DNA of 64,000 nt, from assembly GCF_028502605.1 (NCBI RefSeq), contig NC_079232.1, positions 6,448,001 through 6,512,000 of the forward strand, written 5' to 3'. Source of the stretch: Trichoderma breve. Lineage: Eukaryota > Ascomycota > Sordariomycetes > Hypocreales > Hypocreaceae. The number at the start of each line of letters is the position of its first letter. Within the stretch, counting starts at the first letter, position 1. Shown here one piece after another: positions 23,093 to 32,270 of this stretch. The position numbers were made by a program, and so were the translations under genes. The notes under the pieces were generated by a model that was given only the letters and a program-made list of their open reading frames with translations, did not search any database and was not told the origin of the DNA.

Positions 23093-24270
23093 ATGCCGCC
23101 CCAAATCAAACAAGATCTCAACCGGTCGGGATGGGAGACGACGGACTTTCCCTCTGTCTGCGAAAACTGCCTGCCCGAGAACCCCATGGTCAAGATGCTA
23201 AAGGAAGACTACGGAGCCGAATGCAAATTAGTATGTCGCTCCCTGCTCGATATCATTCTATTCTATAGAAATGTGTGTGCTAACAGAATTGCCAGTGTAC
23301 GCGACCATTCACAGTCTTCAGCTGGGCTGCTGAGCGCGCCCAAGGCCGCAAGAGACGGACCAACGTTTGCCTGACGTGCGCTCGACTCAAGAACTGCTGC
23401 CAGAGCTGCATGCTGGATCTCAGCTTTGGTCTGCCCATCACCGTCCGTGATGCTGCGCTCAAGATGATCGCCCCGGGCCCTCGATCCGATGTCAATCGAG
23501 AATACTTTGCGCAGAACAACGAAAAGTTGATCGAGGAAGGCAAGGCCGGAACGGAAGAGTACGAAAAGACGGACGAAAAGGCCCGCGAGCTTCTGCGCCG
23601 TCTCGCCGCCAGCAAGCCGTACTTTCGCAAGGGCAGAACCGTGGACGAGTCAGAACTCGCTGGCGCAAGAGCTGGAGGAAATGCTGCAGTTGGAGCCGGT
23701 GTAGGAGGCCCTGGCCCGATTCGAACTCGAGATTCAAGGGCTGCTGCAGCCGCAGGCGCGAGACCTGGCGGGAAAGGGCGAGGCCGTCCGGCATTCCCGA
23801 GCGCAGCACAGCTCCCTCCGAGCCCCAAAGATTGGCTACCACCGGATGACCCCAACATCATGTCCCTTTTCGTAACGGGCGTGGAGGACGATTTGCCCGA
23901 GCACAAGCTCCGCGACTTTTTCAAGGTTCACGGCAAGATCAAGAGCTTGGTGTGCTCTCACATGTCCCACTGCGCGTTTATCAACTACGAGACGAGAGAT
24001 GGAGCCGAGAAGGCGGCGGCTGCTTGCCAGGGCAGGGCGGTCATTGCTGGATGCCCGCTGAGGATCCGCTGGGGACAGCCAAAGGCGATTGGCACCATGG
24101 ATCGGGAGCAACGCTACCAGATGCTGCAAGATGCTCGCATCCGTCAGAACAAGCCGCAGCAGCGCGCCCTGGAAGGCGGCCAGCAACCAAGCGTGGCGAA
24201 TCGTGCGATTGCTGCACCACCACCTGGCGCAGAAGAAGCGCCCACCTACGCAAGCATGTCTGGAGAGTAG
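23093..24270 (+). CDS. slt11: Pre-mRNA-splicing factor Slt11/Ecm2 (RBM22 family)
   Basis: Spliceosome factor associated with U2/U6 snRNA and the Prp19-related complex; it helps build the active site. Two exons, 23093-23230 and 23296-24270, with a 65-nt intron; 370 residues. The N-terminal zinc region has paired cysteines: CENCLPENP, GAECKLC, then TNVCLTCARLKNCCQSCMLDL. The RRM lies at about 235-310, with MSLFVTGVEDDLPEHKLRDF (RNP2-like) and HCAFINYETRDGAEKAA (RNP1-like). A Gly/Ala-rich segment (AGARAGGNAAVGAGVGGPG) separates them. The C-terminus is Gln/Ala/Pro-rich. The gene is convergent with mzm1. Confidence 0.93.
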
Positions 24271-24528
24271 GAGGATTTCGCCGTATCTGGCCATATTGGC
24301 TTCTTTCTTTTTCCTTGTTCTCCTTTTTCTTTTTTGTTCTATCCATCATCTTCTGGCGTTAAGGTGCCATAGGGAGAATACAGCGGGATGCATATTACGT
24401 CGTCTACATATCGAGGAATCAAACATGATGGAAGGCCAAATATATCGTGTGTCATTGGATTGGAGGGTATCATGAGTCCAGTAATTCTACATAGTTTTTT
24501 ACAATGATAAATATACAAAGGCTGCTCA

Positions 24529-25001
24529 TCAATTGCAGCCACAGCCACCACCACTCTTGCCATTGCCCGCCGTTAAGATACTGTCATTATCGCCTCGCTC
24601 GGTGTGTTCGTGTATTCGCAGCTCTGTTGTTAAGGATATTAGCAAGGTTACAACATCTTGGAACCGGTCCTGTAAATCTTACTGTACGTGTGCTTGTCGC
24701 CGTCGCTCTCAATCTTTTCTCCCTGGACGATGTTCTGGCGCAGGATGGTGGCCACGTCCTCGGCATGTTTGATTGCCGTCTGGATGCTGGAGTCGGAATC
24801 AAGCGCGCGGTTCTCTTGGAAGCCCTGTCGGATCTGGTTCTGGGCGGCAGAAAGGACATGGACGTCGCCTAGATGCAATTGTTAGTCTTGCTTTTGATGT
24901 CGGGATTATAAATGAAGACCGGGTTTTTCGAGGGAGCGCATCTTACCCTGAAAGGCGATTCGCGCAGCGCGCATGAGGTTTCTATAAGCCGCCAATGACA
25001 T
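24529..25001 (-). CDS. mzm1: Mitochondrial zinc maintenance protein 1 (LYR family, complex III assembly)
   Basis: Matrix LYR-motif chaperone (LYRM7/Mzm1 family) that stabilises the Rieske protein before insertion into complex III. Three small exons: 24947-25001, 24683-24868 and 24529-24623, with introns of 78 and 59 nt; 111 residues, typical for the family. The LYR-type start reads AAYRNLMRAARIAFQGD; a central helix carries AIKHAEDVATILRQNIVQGE; the tail reads LRIHEHTERGDNDSI, as in family members. The last residues, SGGGCGCN, are an unusual Gly/Cys tail. It lies back to back with zuo1, 347 bp apart. Confidence 0.9.
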
Positions 25002-25348
25002 GGTATTGGATGGTTTAGACGGAATCGCTAGCAAAAAGAAAGAAGACGACGAATTGTAACTTGTATCATGCAGGCGAATGGAAGTGCATGTGCATGTATT
25101 CAAGATTAGTAGCGGGATGATATCAATTTTGAAGCTGCTGCTAACTAACGGAGGTCCGGTTCTGCCGTCTTCCGCCGACATCCCACCACAGATGGCACTA
25201 CCAGCCCCTGTCGGAACCCCACCATTGATTGGCCGTTGGTGGGAGAAGAGGAAAAAAAAAGAAAAAAACTGGAGATTGCCTCACTGCCCTCAGTCCAACC
25301 TTTTTTTTTCCCTCCTCAACCCAAAGTCTGTCATTGCAAATCATCACA
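25002..25348. other. Divergent promoter mzm1-zuo1
   Basis: A 347-bp spacer between divergent starts. It holds purine runs near 25240 and a poly-T tract near 25300 just upstream of zuo1; no gene. Confidence 0.45.
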
Positions 25349-26768
25349 ATGGCTTCCGTCTCGCAGGTTGTCACTCTCCCTCTCCCCGCCCTGCCTGAGG
25401 GCTGGGCTGCCGACAAGGACTTCAAGGCTGTCGGCAAGCTCTCCGGAGCTGTCCAGCGCAGCATCGAGCCTGTTGGACCGCATTTCCTGGCTCACGCCCG
25501 CCGAGCTCGTCACAAGCGCACCTTTTCCGAGGATGACCGAATCCAGGCCCAGGAGAGCGCCAAGAACGTCGAGGATGTTGATGATGGCGATGAAAGCGAG
25601 CCTGAGGACCCCATGATGCTTCAGAGCCAGGCCAAGGACTGGAAGGTATGTGTTGAAACATGATGGAGGGTGATATCGGGATTGGGATTGTCAGTCCAAT
25701 TCGGCCAATGCTAACAGAGACACACAGACTCAGGACCACTACAAGGTTCTCGGCCTGTCCAAGTACCGCTACAAGGCCACCGAGGAGCAGATCAAGAAGG
25801 CCCACCGCAAGAAGGTCCTCAAGCACCACCCCGATAAGAAGGCTGCCCTGGGCCGTGCCGAGGACGACCAGTTCTTCAAGTGCATCCAGAAGGCCACCGA
25901 TATCCTGCTCGACCCCATCAGACGCCGCCAGTTCGACTCCGTCGACGAGGAGGCCGACGTTGAGCCCCCCACCAAGAAGCAGCTGCAAAAGGGCGACTTC
26001 TACAAGCTCTGGAGCAAGGTCTTCAAGTCCGAGGCCCGTTTCTCCAAGACACACCCCGTCCCCACCTTTGGCGATGCCAACGCCACCAAGGAGCACGTCG
26101 ACGAATTCTACAACTTCTGGTACAACTTTGACAGCTGGAGGAGCTTCGAGTACCTCGATGAGGATGTTCCCGACGATGGCGAGAGCCGTGACCACAAGCG
26201 CCACGTCGAGCGCAAGAACCAGAACTCTCGCAAGAAGAAGAAGGCCGAGGACAACGCTCGTCTGCGTAAGCTGCTAGATGACGCTTCCGCCGGTGACGAG
26301 CGTATCAAGCGCTTCCGACAGGAGGCCAACGCCGCCAAGAACAAGAAGAAGTTTGAGAAGGAGGCTGCCGAGAAGAAGGCCGCTGAGGAAGCCCAGGCCA
26401 AGAAGGAGGCCGAGGAGAAGGCCAAGGCTGATGCCGAAGCCGCCGCAAAGGCTGACCGCGAGGCCGGCAAGAAGGCCAAGGAGGCTGCCAAGAACGCCGT
26501 TAAGAAGAACAAGCGTGTGCTCAAGGGCTCCGTCAAGGACGCCAACTACTTTGCCTCTGGCGATGCCTCTGCTGCCCAGATCGACGCCGTTTTGGGCGAT
26601 GTTGAGCTGGTGCAGGGCAAGATTGATCCCGATGAGATTGCTGCTCTTGCTGGTAAGCTTAACGGCCTGACCGTTGCGGACGAGATCAAGGGAGTCTGGA
26701 CCGCGGAGGTCAAGAGGCTTGTTGATGCCGGCAAGCTGAAGGAGGGAGAGGCCAAGACGCTGGTGTAA
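25349..26768 (+). CDS. zuo1: Zuotin-type ribosome-associated J-protein
   Basis: Cytosolic Hsp40 of the ribosome-associated complex (RAC), which with Ssz1 activates Ssb on nascent chains. Two exons, 25349-25645 and 25728-26768, with an 82-nt intron; 445 residues. The N-terminus has HFLAHARRARHKRTFSEDDR. The J domain begins just after the intron (DHYKVLGLSKYRYKATEEQI) with the catalytic HPD in KVLKHHPDKKAAL. The zuotin homology domain follows (FYNFWYNFDSWRSFEYLDED). Then comes a long Lys/Ala/Glu charged helix at about 270-350, the ribosome-binding middle region. The C-terminal part ends GKLKEGEAKTLV, a four-helix-like tail. Codon use is highly biased, matching strong expression. Confidence 0.95.
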
Positions 26769-27086
26769 GTGGACTGAGGATGAGACGGATGGAATTGGAG
26801 GATTAGAACTAAAAATTAGACGGTCATGACGATGATGAATAGAATGGACTCTGATGGTCAATGTTTATTTGCTTGAAACTTTGTATATGACGTGAATCAA
26901 CCTTGCCTAAAGTGAAGCCGTTCGTTTTAATCTTTGACGCCTATACATCTAAATTATGCTCAATGTTTATGACAATGGGTCCTTAGGTTTGAATCACTTG
27001 ATATCGGTTTCCCTTTTCAAAGTATATACGGGATATATATGAAACTAGATTTTAGCTGGGGTAAATGCTGGAATGAGTCCTATTTC
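26769..27086. other. Right flank of zuo1
   Basis: About 320 bp of 3' UTR and AT-rich spacer. It marks the change from biased, GC-richer housekeeping sequence to the AT-richer accessory island. Confidence 0.4.
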
Positions 27087-27815
27087 TTAATTTGGATACA
27101 ATTCATTGATCCGTTCCGAGATCATGGTTACGATTGATAGTAAGGTTCGTTTTCCCTTGCCGTCTGAGTTACTCAACAACAGTTTCCAAGGCTCGATCAG
27201 GTTGTACTCTCCAGACCCTTGCTTCTCGTTCATACACTCAAACAAATTTTCCCATCACGCGTTTCTTCTTTAGTTTCTCTGCTCGAGGCACCTTGCCTCT
27301 CCCGCTCTGTCTAGCAAACTGCAAGACGATGGCGGCGGCTCCCGCAGCGATGGGGCAAACTGGACCTCCCATTTATTAATCCAGTTGGCCACGCGCCGTT
27401 GACGTCTTCTCCAATGGGCTGAAATTATAAGCTTGCAGAAGTGGGATTGGACCGTCCAAGACTTAGAGTATATGCAGATGACTTCTGGGAGGCGGGCGGG
27501 GAAGCCAAAATTTTCCTCGGCGTTGTTGGACGCTGCCACAATGAGAAGCACTCTGTTTTGATGATTATCGATGGAATCTTCGATGTCTTTATTGCTATGC
27601 GGAAAGGCAAAAGGTATGACGATGATGTCGACCTGCCACTTTTCCACGGCGTGTTCGATTGCCTATGCCCCATGATTAGCCAAACGTGATTATAAGTGAG
27701 CGGCTAAGGGACCACAAGGCATACTTGGGCGCACTGACGAATCGAGCAATTTTGTGTGTTTGCATATAGTGTCAATGGGATTTACTATAGTCGTATGACC
27801 CATACTCAATTCCGT
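27087..27815 (-). pseudogene. Frameshifted subtilisin-like (peptidase S8) relic
   Basis: Reading leftward, protein pieces of one S8 domain follow in order but in different frames. At about 27815-27700 a degenerate His region (ELSMGHTTIV) is followed by IARFVSAP. A splice acceptor follows, then from 27662 a clean block (AIEHAVEKWQVDIIVIPFAF, then LIVAASNNAEENFGFPARLP and EVICIYS). After a shift comes GEDVNGAWP, after another GPVCPIAAGAAAIVLQFARQ, and after a third LFECMNEKQGSGEYNL and EPWKLLLSN, ending at TAA 27087-27089. The serine motif expected as GTS before the PIAAG helix reads GGP, so the nucleophile is lost. At least three frameshifts make this a non-functional copy. The acceptor at 27663-27665 sits where the intact gene at 30019 has its second intron, supporting homology. 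Confidence 0.7.
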
Positions 27816-28353
27816 AAAGGCGAGACCCAAAGCGTTGGGGACTGAGGGAACGGAGTTTCAGGGCTGGGCACCCTTGACAATGATCGAAATTGTTGTTGTC
27901 AATGGCATAGACGGGGAACCTTATCAGGGCGGCGATGAGGACGTCGACAAGGAAGAGGCTTGGGATGCTGGAGTTTTAAGTGTTAATGGAAATTAGATGG
28001 TTGCAACGTCAACAGCCCTATGGCAGAGATCTTGGGACATTGTGATAGCCGCCACTGGGAAGAACAAGGAACTTGAAAGAGACTATCGAACTTAGCGAGA
28101 AGAAGAATGTGACGGTCACTTTTCTCGCTTTGGCATCAGCGTTGATGAAGTTGGCTTTCTCCACTGATGAGGGATCAGTCTTCTCCATTGATGAGGGATC
28201 AGTCAGGGTTCTCTTTTCGAATTCTATGCCATATGTAGCCTTGGCGGCATTGAATATCTTATTATCTAGCCGTTATAGGTCATAAGGGGCAGCGAATCAA
28301 CATATAATAATAGTAATCATAAGCTTCAACGTTGATGGTAAGCTTGCACGGAC
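27816..28353. other. Accessory spacer between S8 sequences
   Basis: AT-rich segment without a supported gene. The left part may hold the degraded N-terminus of the minus-strand relic (a possible Asp motif around 27920 is not secure). A plus-strand 70-codon frame (28073-28285) contains the 24-bp tandem repeat listed below. Confidence 0.35.
28157..28204 (+). repeat. 24-bp tandem duplication
   Basis: Two adjacent 24-bp units, 28157-28180 and 28181-28204, differ at a single base. Each contains GATGAGGGATCAGTC. The length is a multiple of three, and the surrounding plus-strand frame (FSTDEGSV then FSIDEGSV) stays open. Confidence 0.85.
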
Positions 28354-28640
28354 GAACACCAATCTCAAGGAACATAATTCGGCTCCGCTGCACACAAAGG
28401 AGCGGTGTATTAAAAGAGTGATATACATAAAGGAACGACATATACAAAAGAACGATGCAAACAAAGGAATTGTGAGGAAGTTACATAATCTAGTAATTAC
28501 GCACTTCAAATTGTCAGTCTGCGTCCTTTAGCCTGTGTCTTTTACGTTTTCATAAAGAAGACGAAAGAGGAGGAGGATGAGAAGAAGTGCACAAGGCACA
28601 ACCAAATGAACTATGGCGCCAGAAGATGCAACTCATAATA
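28354..28640 (+). repeat. Direct repeat, copy 1 (upstream of the 28.7-kb gene)
   Basis: Diverged copy of a segment that recurs in the same orientation at about 29764-30010. Shared blocks in order: GAACACCAATCTCAA, ACATAAT, GCTCCGCTG, ACACAAAGGA, CTAGTAAT/CCAGTAAT, a GA-rich tract, AAGTGCACAAGG and GGCGCCAGAA. Both copies end shortly before an ATG that opens a gene, so the unit looks like a duplicated promoter and leader. Confidence 0.75.
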
Positions 28641-28684
28641 AAGCTGCAGAGTGCTGGTGAGCTTTCTTTGACTGCATCGAGGCA

Positions 28685-29423
28685 ATGACAATGACGCCAT
28701 GGCTGCATCGCCAGCTTGACCGATTCGACCTTTGGGCTGCTCATAATGGTATCATTGCATGGCATCTGCGCGAGCGACCAGAGCTGGTGGACATGATACT
28801 TCAACTTCTGGCTCTACTGCACGACTATCTCTCTGGTAATGCCCACCTTTTGGCCGACGATACCATGTTGCCATACTAACATTATGCTTGATAGCAATCT
28901 GTACCTTAGCAGATCCTATTGCCGGTAGGGCTACGGCGGCTGTAGAGGATGCAAGTCTCCAGAATCAACCACCTTCACCTCACGCATCATCATCAATTAG
29001 CTCTTCAGAATGTTCATTTGGCCAGGCTCCCGAGACATCGTCCGTAGTTGCAGACCCAATCGACACAATGCGAGAGCGGGTGGAGCAGGTGCTTTCAGAA
29101 CTTTTCAGAGTATCTGCTACCATCCACTCTGCTGAAATGATTTATAGATATACCAAAGTCGCAAAATTCGTTGAGAAGGTCAAGCGTGGTATGATGACGC
29201 TGCTGGCAACTTGCTGGATCGCCAGTTCCAATTATTGGCCGAAAATTGGCACAACGAAGCCATTGAGTGGGAACCCTCGCTCTGTGATACAGATGATGAA
29301 TCAGATCTGGAAACAAGGCAAAAGAGAAACGAAAAATTTCTTCAAATGAGGCAACATGGTGAAATTAAAGCGATACACCCGACGACTTATAGAACGAAAA
29401 AATTGAGGAGGGACTTTCGCTGA
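28685..29423 (+). pseudogene. Helical-type accessory protein, probably broken by one frameshift
   Basis: Exon 28685-28835 starts MTMTPWLHRQLDRFDLWAAH and continues with WHLRERPELVDMILQLLALL. A 59-nt intron with a clear branch site (ACTAAC) leads to 28895. The second exon reads ICTLADPIAGRATAAVED, a Ser/Pro linker, and DTMRERVEQVLSELFRVSAT. Around 29180-29192 coding potential moves to another frame (DDAAGNLLDRQFQLLAENWH, then RNEKFLQMRQHGEIKAI), which stops at 29423. The original frame ends at 29349. The RFDLWAAH...LRERPELVDMI pattern resembles the N-terminal helical domain that precedes S8, ankyrin or NB domains in many filamentous ascomycetes (family resemblance, moderate). It may once have been the N-terminal part of the S8 protein encoded 600 bp downstream. 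Confidence 0.5.
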
Positions 29424-29763
29424 GTGATCCATAAGAGGAGCGAAATGAGAAAGCTCAAAAAGCTCAAAAAGCCAAAGAGACTGGAATATTTTCTTGAAAG
29501 GAGGCAGCTTGGTGAAACAAACCCCCTTACTAACTGCAGGAATTGGCCCAAATACTAAGACGGAGTAGCTACCTCTCCTCAAAAGAGTGATAGTGAACGG
29601 TACGAGATACTAGAGGAATTTGTCCAGGAGAGACAGCCCAAAGAGATTAAGCCGCTGCAGGAACTGCTGGAAGCCGGGGAGTTGCATAAATACTCATACC
29701 GTAACAAAGAATGACTACCAGCCATAGCTGAGGAGAAGTAGGAGTAGGACTATTGGCCATAGC
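29424..29763. other. Decayed coding remnants with a repeated motif
   Basis: No intact gene. Plus-strand frames still show degenerate copies of one motif: EKFLQMRQHGEIKA (about 29338), EYFLERRQLGETNP (about 29487) and EEFVQERQPKEIKPL (about 29614), each interrupted by stops. This suggests an old repeat-containing protein extending from the upstream broken gene. Confidence 0.4.
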
Positions 29764-30010
29764 CGAACACCAATCTCAAAAAAACATAATCCTGCTCCGC
29801 TGTACACAAAGGAATAATGTACACAAAGAAACGACGTACACAAAGAAAACCACACAATCCAGTAATTTCACACTTTAGATATCAGCCTGCATCCTTGATC
29901 CTGCGTCCGGTACGTTAGTATAGAGAAGAAGAGAAGAAGAAGAAGTGCACAAGGTCCAAATAAACCCTGGCGCCAGAATACGTAACTTATAAAAAAACTC
30001 GCAGAGAGCT
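29764..30010 (+). repeat. Direct repeat, copy 2 (upstream of the intact S8 gene)
   Basis: Second, same-orientation copy of the segment at 28354-28640, diverged by substitutions and small gaps. It ends just before the ATG at 30019. Both copies share AAGTGCACAAGG about 60 to 100 bp before the start and GGCGCCAGAA closer to it. Confidence 0.75.
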
Positions 30011-30018
30011 TGAAGAAC

Positions 30019-31320
30019 ATGGGGAGACTGAGAGACCAAGAGGAGTTGTCTAAATTGGATTTGAAACGGGGCCCGGGTTACGAGGTGGACAGTTCAAGGC
30101 CATTGCAGACGACATCAGAGGCACAGGAAGAGCGTAAAGAGAAGCTGCCAAAACTGAAAGAAATGTGAGTTGGCTATCATCGAACACATACGGCCTATCT
30201 GATTTCATGATAGAATAGCTCCCGAGCTTTCGGGATTTACAAAGAAATACCGGGATTTGGTTCAAGACGCACATGATGGATCTTGCGGGTACCGACCGAC
30301 CAGGATAGCTATTATTGATACCGGAATGGTTGACATTCAGCTTGATACCAACAACATAGAGGATCTTACAGTTGACCGACAACAATCAGACACCCATCGC
30401 ATCAAAGAACGGCACGAACACTGTAGCAGACGGCCGATCGATGAAACTCTGTGGTCCCGTATTAAGAAAAGACGGTCTCGTGTCAAGAAAAGACGATCTC
30501 CTATCAAGAAAAGACTATCTTTGGTGGACGATGACGATCCTTCAAGTCGTCGATTCCTGGCATCCAACGCGCATGGCATCCAGATGGCCAGAATAATAGG
30601 CTCCATAGATCCGTGTTGTGTCTTCTATATTGCTAGAGTGTCATCAAGGAGATCTGGAATCACTCCGGCGAGAGTTGCAGAGGTGGGTTACTCGCCCCTC
30701 CACGCCTTGGTGCGCTTTATCTCTGTCGTTGGCTTTATTAACTTATACACAAGGCGATACGAGGGGCGATATCAAAAGGTGTTGATATTATCTCCATGAG
30801 CTTCGGCCTCGGCGAAAAAACACATGAGCTTGAGGATGCTTGTTGTGAAGCAACCAAACGCGGCATTGCCATGCTCTGCAGTGCTCATGATGAAGGCGTA
30901 AATTTGGCACATGCCTACCCAGCAGGCTGTTTTGGGACAATCCCCATTATCGCCTGTGACGAGTCTGGGATAAAGCCTCCTGGAAATAAGAATCTGGGTA
31001 ACGAATTTGCGGTCAATGTCCCGGCGGGGATCGCTCCGGTTCTCAACTCTAACGAAAATATATCAGAAAGCTCCGTGGCCACAGCTATCGCGGCCGGAAT
31101 CAGCTCACTAATTTTATCTTGCCATCAGCTGGCGCACAAGGGAGAGGGGGACTTTGAACATAAGGGCCGAACCATACTTGTCAGGTATTACTTGAAAAAA
31201 ATGGCTGGAGATGAGTCCAATTTTGTTCAGCTTGAAAGATTTGCTAGAATTGACCGCTATGTCAATGAAGAGAGAGATATAGATATACAGGCTATTCTTC
31301 AAACATTCTTCAGAAGCTAG
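30019..31320 (+). CDS. Intracellular subtilisin-like (peptidase S8) domain protein
   Basis: Three exons: 30019-30164, 30214-30682 and 30754-31320, with introns of 49 and 71 nt in compatible phases; 393 residues. No signal peptide. Residues 1-65 are charged. The catalytic Asp is in RIAIIDTG (about 93), the His in NAHGIQMARII (about 182) and the Ser in ISESSVATAIAAG (about 312), so the triad is present. The oxyanion segment reads LCSAHDEG, with Asp where secreted enzymes have Asn. Between Asp and His lie three tandem basic heptads (IKKRRSR type). The C-terminus (YYLKKMAGDESNFVQLERFA) matches the end of this S8 subfamily. Such S8 modules are known in fungal NLR/STAND and ankyrin proteins; here the domain stands alone. 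Function unknown; a protease effector role is inference. Confidence 0.72.
30458..30520 (+). repeat. Three 21-bp in-frame repeats (KKRRS heptads)
   Basis: Units 30458-30478, 30479-30499 and 30500-30520 encode RIKKRRS, RVKKRRS and PIKKRLS. They insert a basic, nuclear-localisation-like patch between the catalytic Asp and His regions of the S8 domain. Confidence 0.85.
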
Positions 31321-31656
31321 GATGGGATTTCCTCCAGAGATCAAGATGAAGCTGCCTCCAGAGATCCGGATGGGGTTTCCTCCAGAGACCCGGATTGATG
31401 TTGACAGACGCCGAGAGACTTTCCACTAGTTGACGAGAGAGTTGGCTATGGAGGAAAAATTGCATAAAGGCCCATTGTAGCTAGATAGGGCTGGATAGGC
31501 TTTCGCTGGAGCAGCTGTCATGTATAACCTATTGTTTATAAGTGGTCTCGCTACGATTCATTCGTCTTGAGAGTTTAAACATCACCAGCTATTGAACAGT
31601 TAATGCCAACCAGAACAGAACCCATTCTATTCTATTTTATTGTATTCCAGTTTAAT
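31321..31656. other. Post-stop repeat and spacer
   Basis: Directly after the TAG of the S8 gene the same frame stays open for 24 codons and encodes a repeat of the type DG(I/V)SSRD(Q/P)D, built on repeated CTCCAGAGA units up to about 31400. The rest is AT-rich with no gene. Confidence 0.5.
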
Positions 31657-31918
31657 TTAATTTAGTTTATCCTTCAATTTATCCTGAATCATCCACCTCT
31701 GCTTCTGCTTGTGGTACGTAATAACTCGCCGCAGCCAAGGAATCTTCGGCATCCCGCGGACTCCGGGACATCCGGAGCCTTGACAAGTATCTTTCCTCAC
31801 GAGATGTATGCAATAGTACATGCCGCTGCTTTCCGCAGCATCCATCAGCCTGGCTGCAGATGCGTCGCATTCCTCCTGCATCCTCGTGTCGACAAACTCA
31901 GGCAACAAGAGATGCTAG
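31657..31918 (-). other. Unrecognised minus-strand open frame, possible terminal exon
   Basis: A minus-strand frame of about 85 codons stops at 31657 and begins right after an AG acceptor-like site (GTCTAG, about 31914-31919). It encodes LPEFVDTRMQEECDASAARL, then YYCIHLVRKDTCQGSGCPG and a basic tail. No ATG opens it and no upstream exon is convincing. I do not recognise it; it could be a small cysteine-containing protein or chance. Confidence 0.2.
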
Positions 31919-32270
31919 ACATGATCTATTTTCTGATACACAATTGCGTGTCCGGCACTTGGTAAGGCTTAGTTTGTTGAATTTGGATGGCAGTTGTTGA
32001 GGTACAGCCACTAACACCGCCGGCAGTAAATGAACCTGGTAAAAGATGCTGCTGTAGAATCCGCCTTACCTCTTTCTTTTCATCCTTTCACTCAACTCAC
32101 ATGAGGATGAGCAAATCAAGTTCTTCTGGAAACAAGAATCGAAATTCATCTCAATTCATCATAGATTAAAACACCGCAGTACATACAGCATCATTCCATT
32201 ATATAATTCGCAACCACCATATCCTTTCGCTCGTCCGCATTAGCTCAGAAGCAAAAAATCACCCGATACA
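31919..32270. other. Upstream region of the Zn2Cys6 gene
   Basis: About 350 bp before the regulator's start, A/C-rich close to the ATG. No gene seen. Confidence 0.4.

Noticed and set aside
25422..26204. 260-codon minus-strand ORF
   Set aside because: Antisense shadow of zuo1.
29188..29225. 38-nt GT-AG intron in the broken gene
   Set aside because: Shorter than any other intron here (minimum 49 nt), and it removes the protein-like segment.
28685..31320. One continuous gene joining the helical-type domain to the S8 domain
   Set aside because: Stops in all frames at 29424-30010 and the inserted duplicate leader argue for separate units now, although an ancestral fusion is possible.
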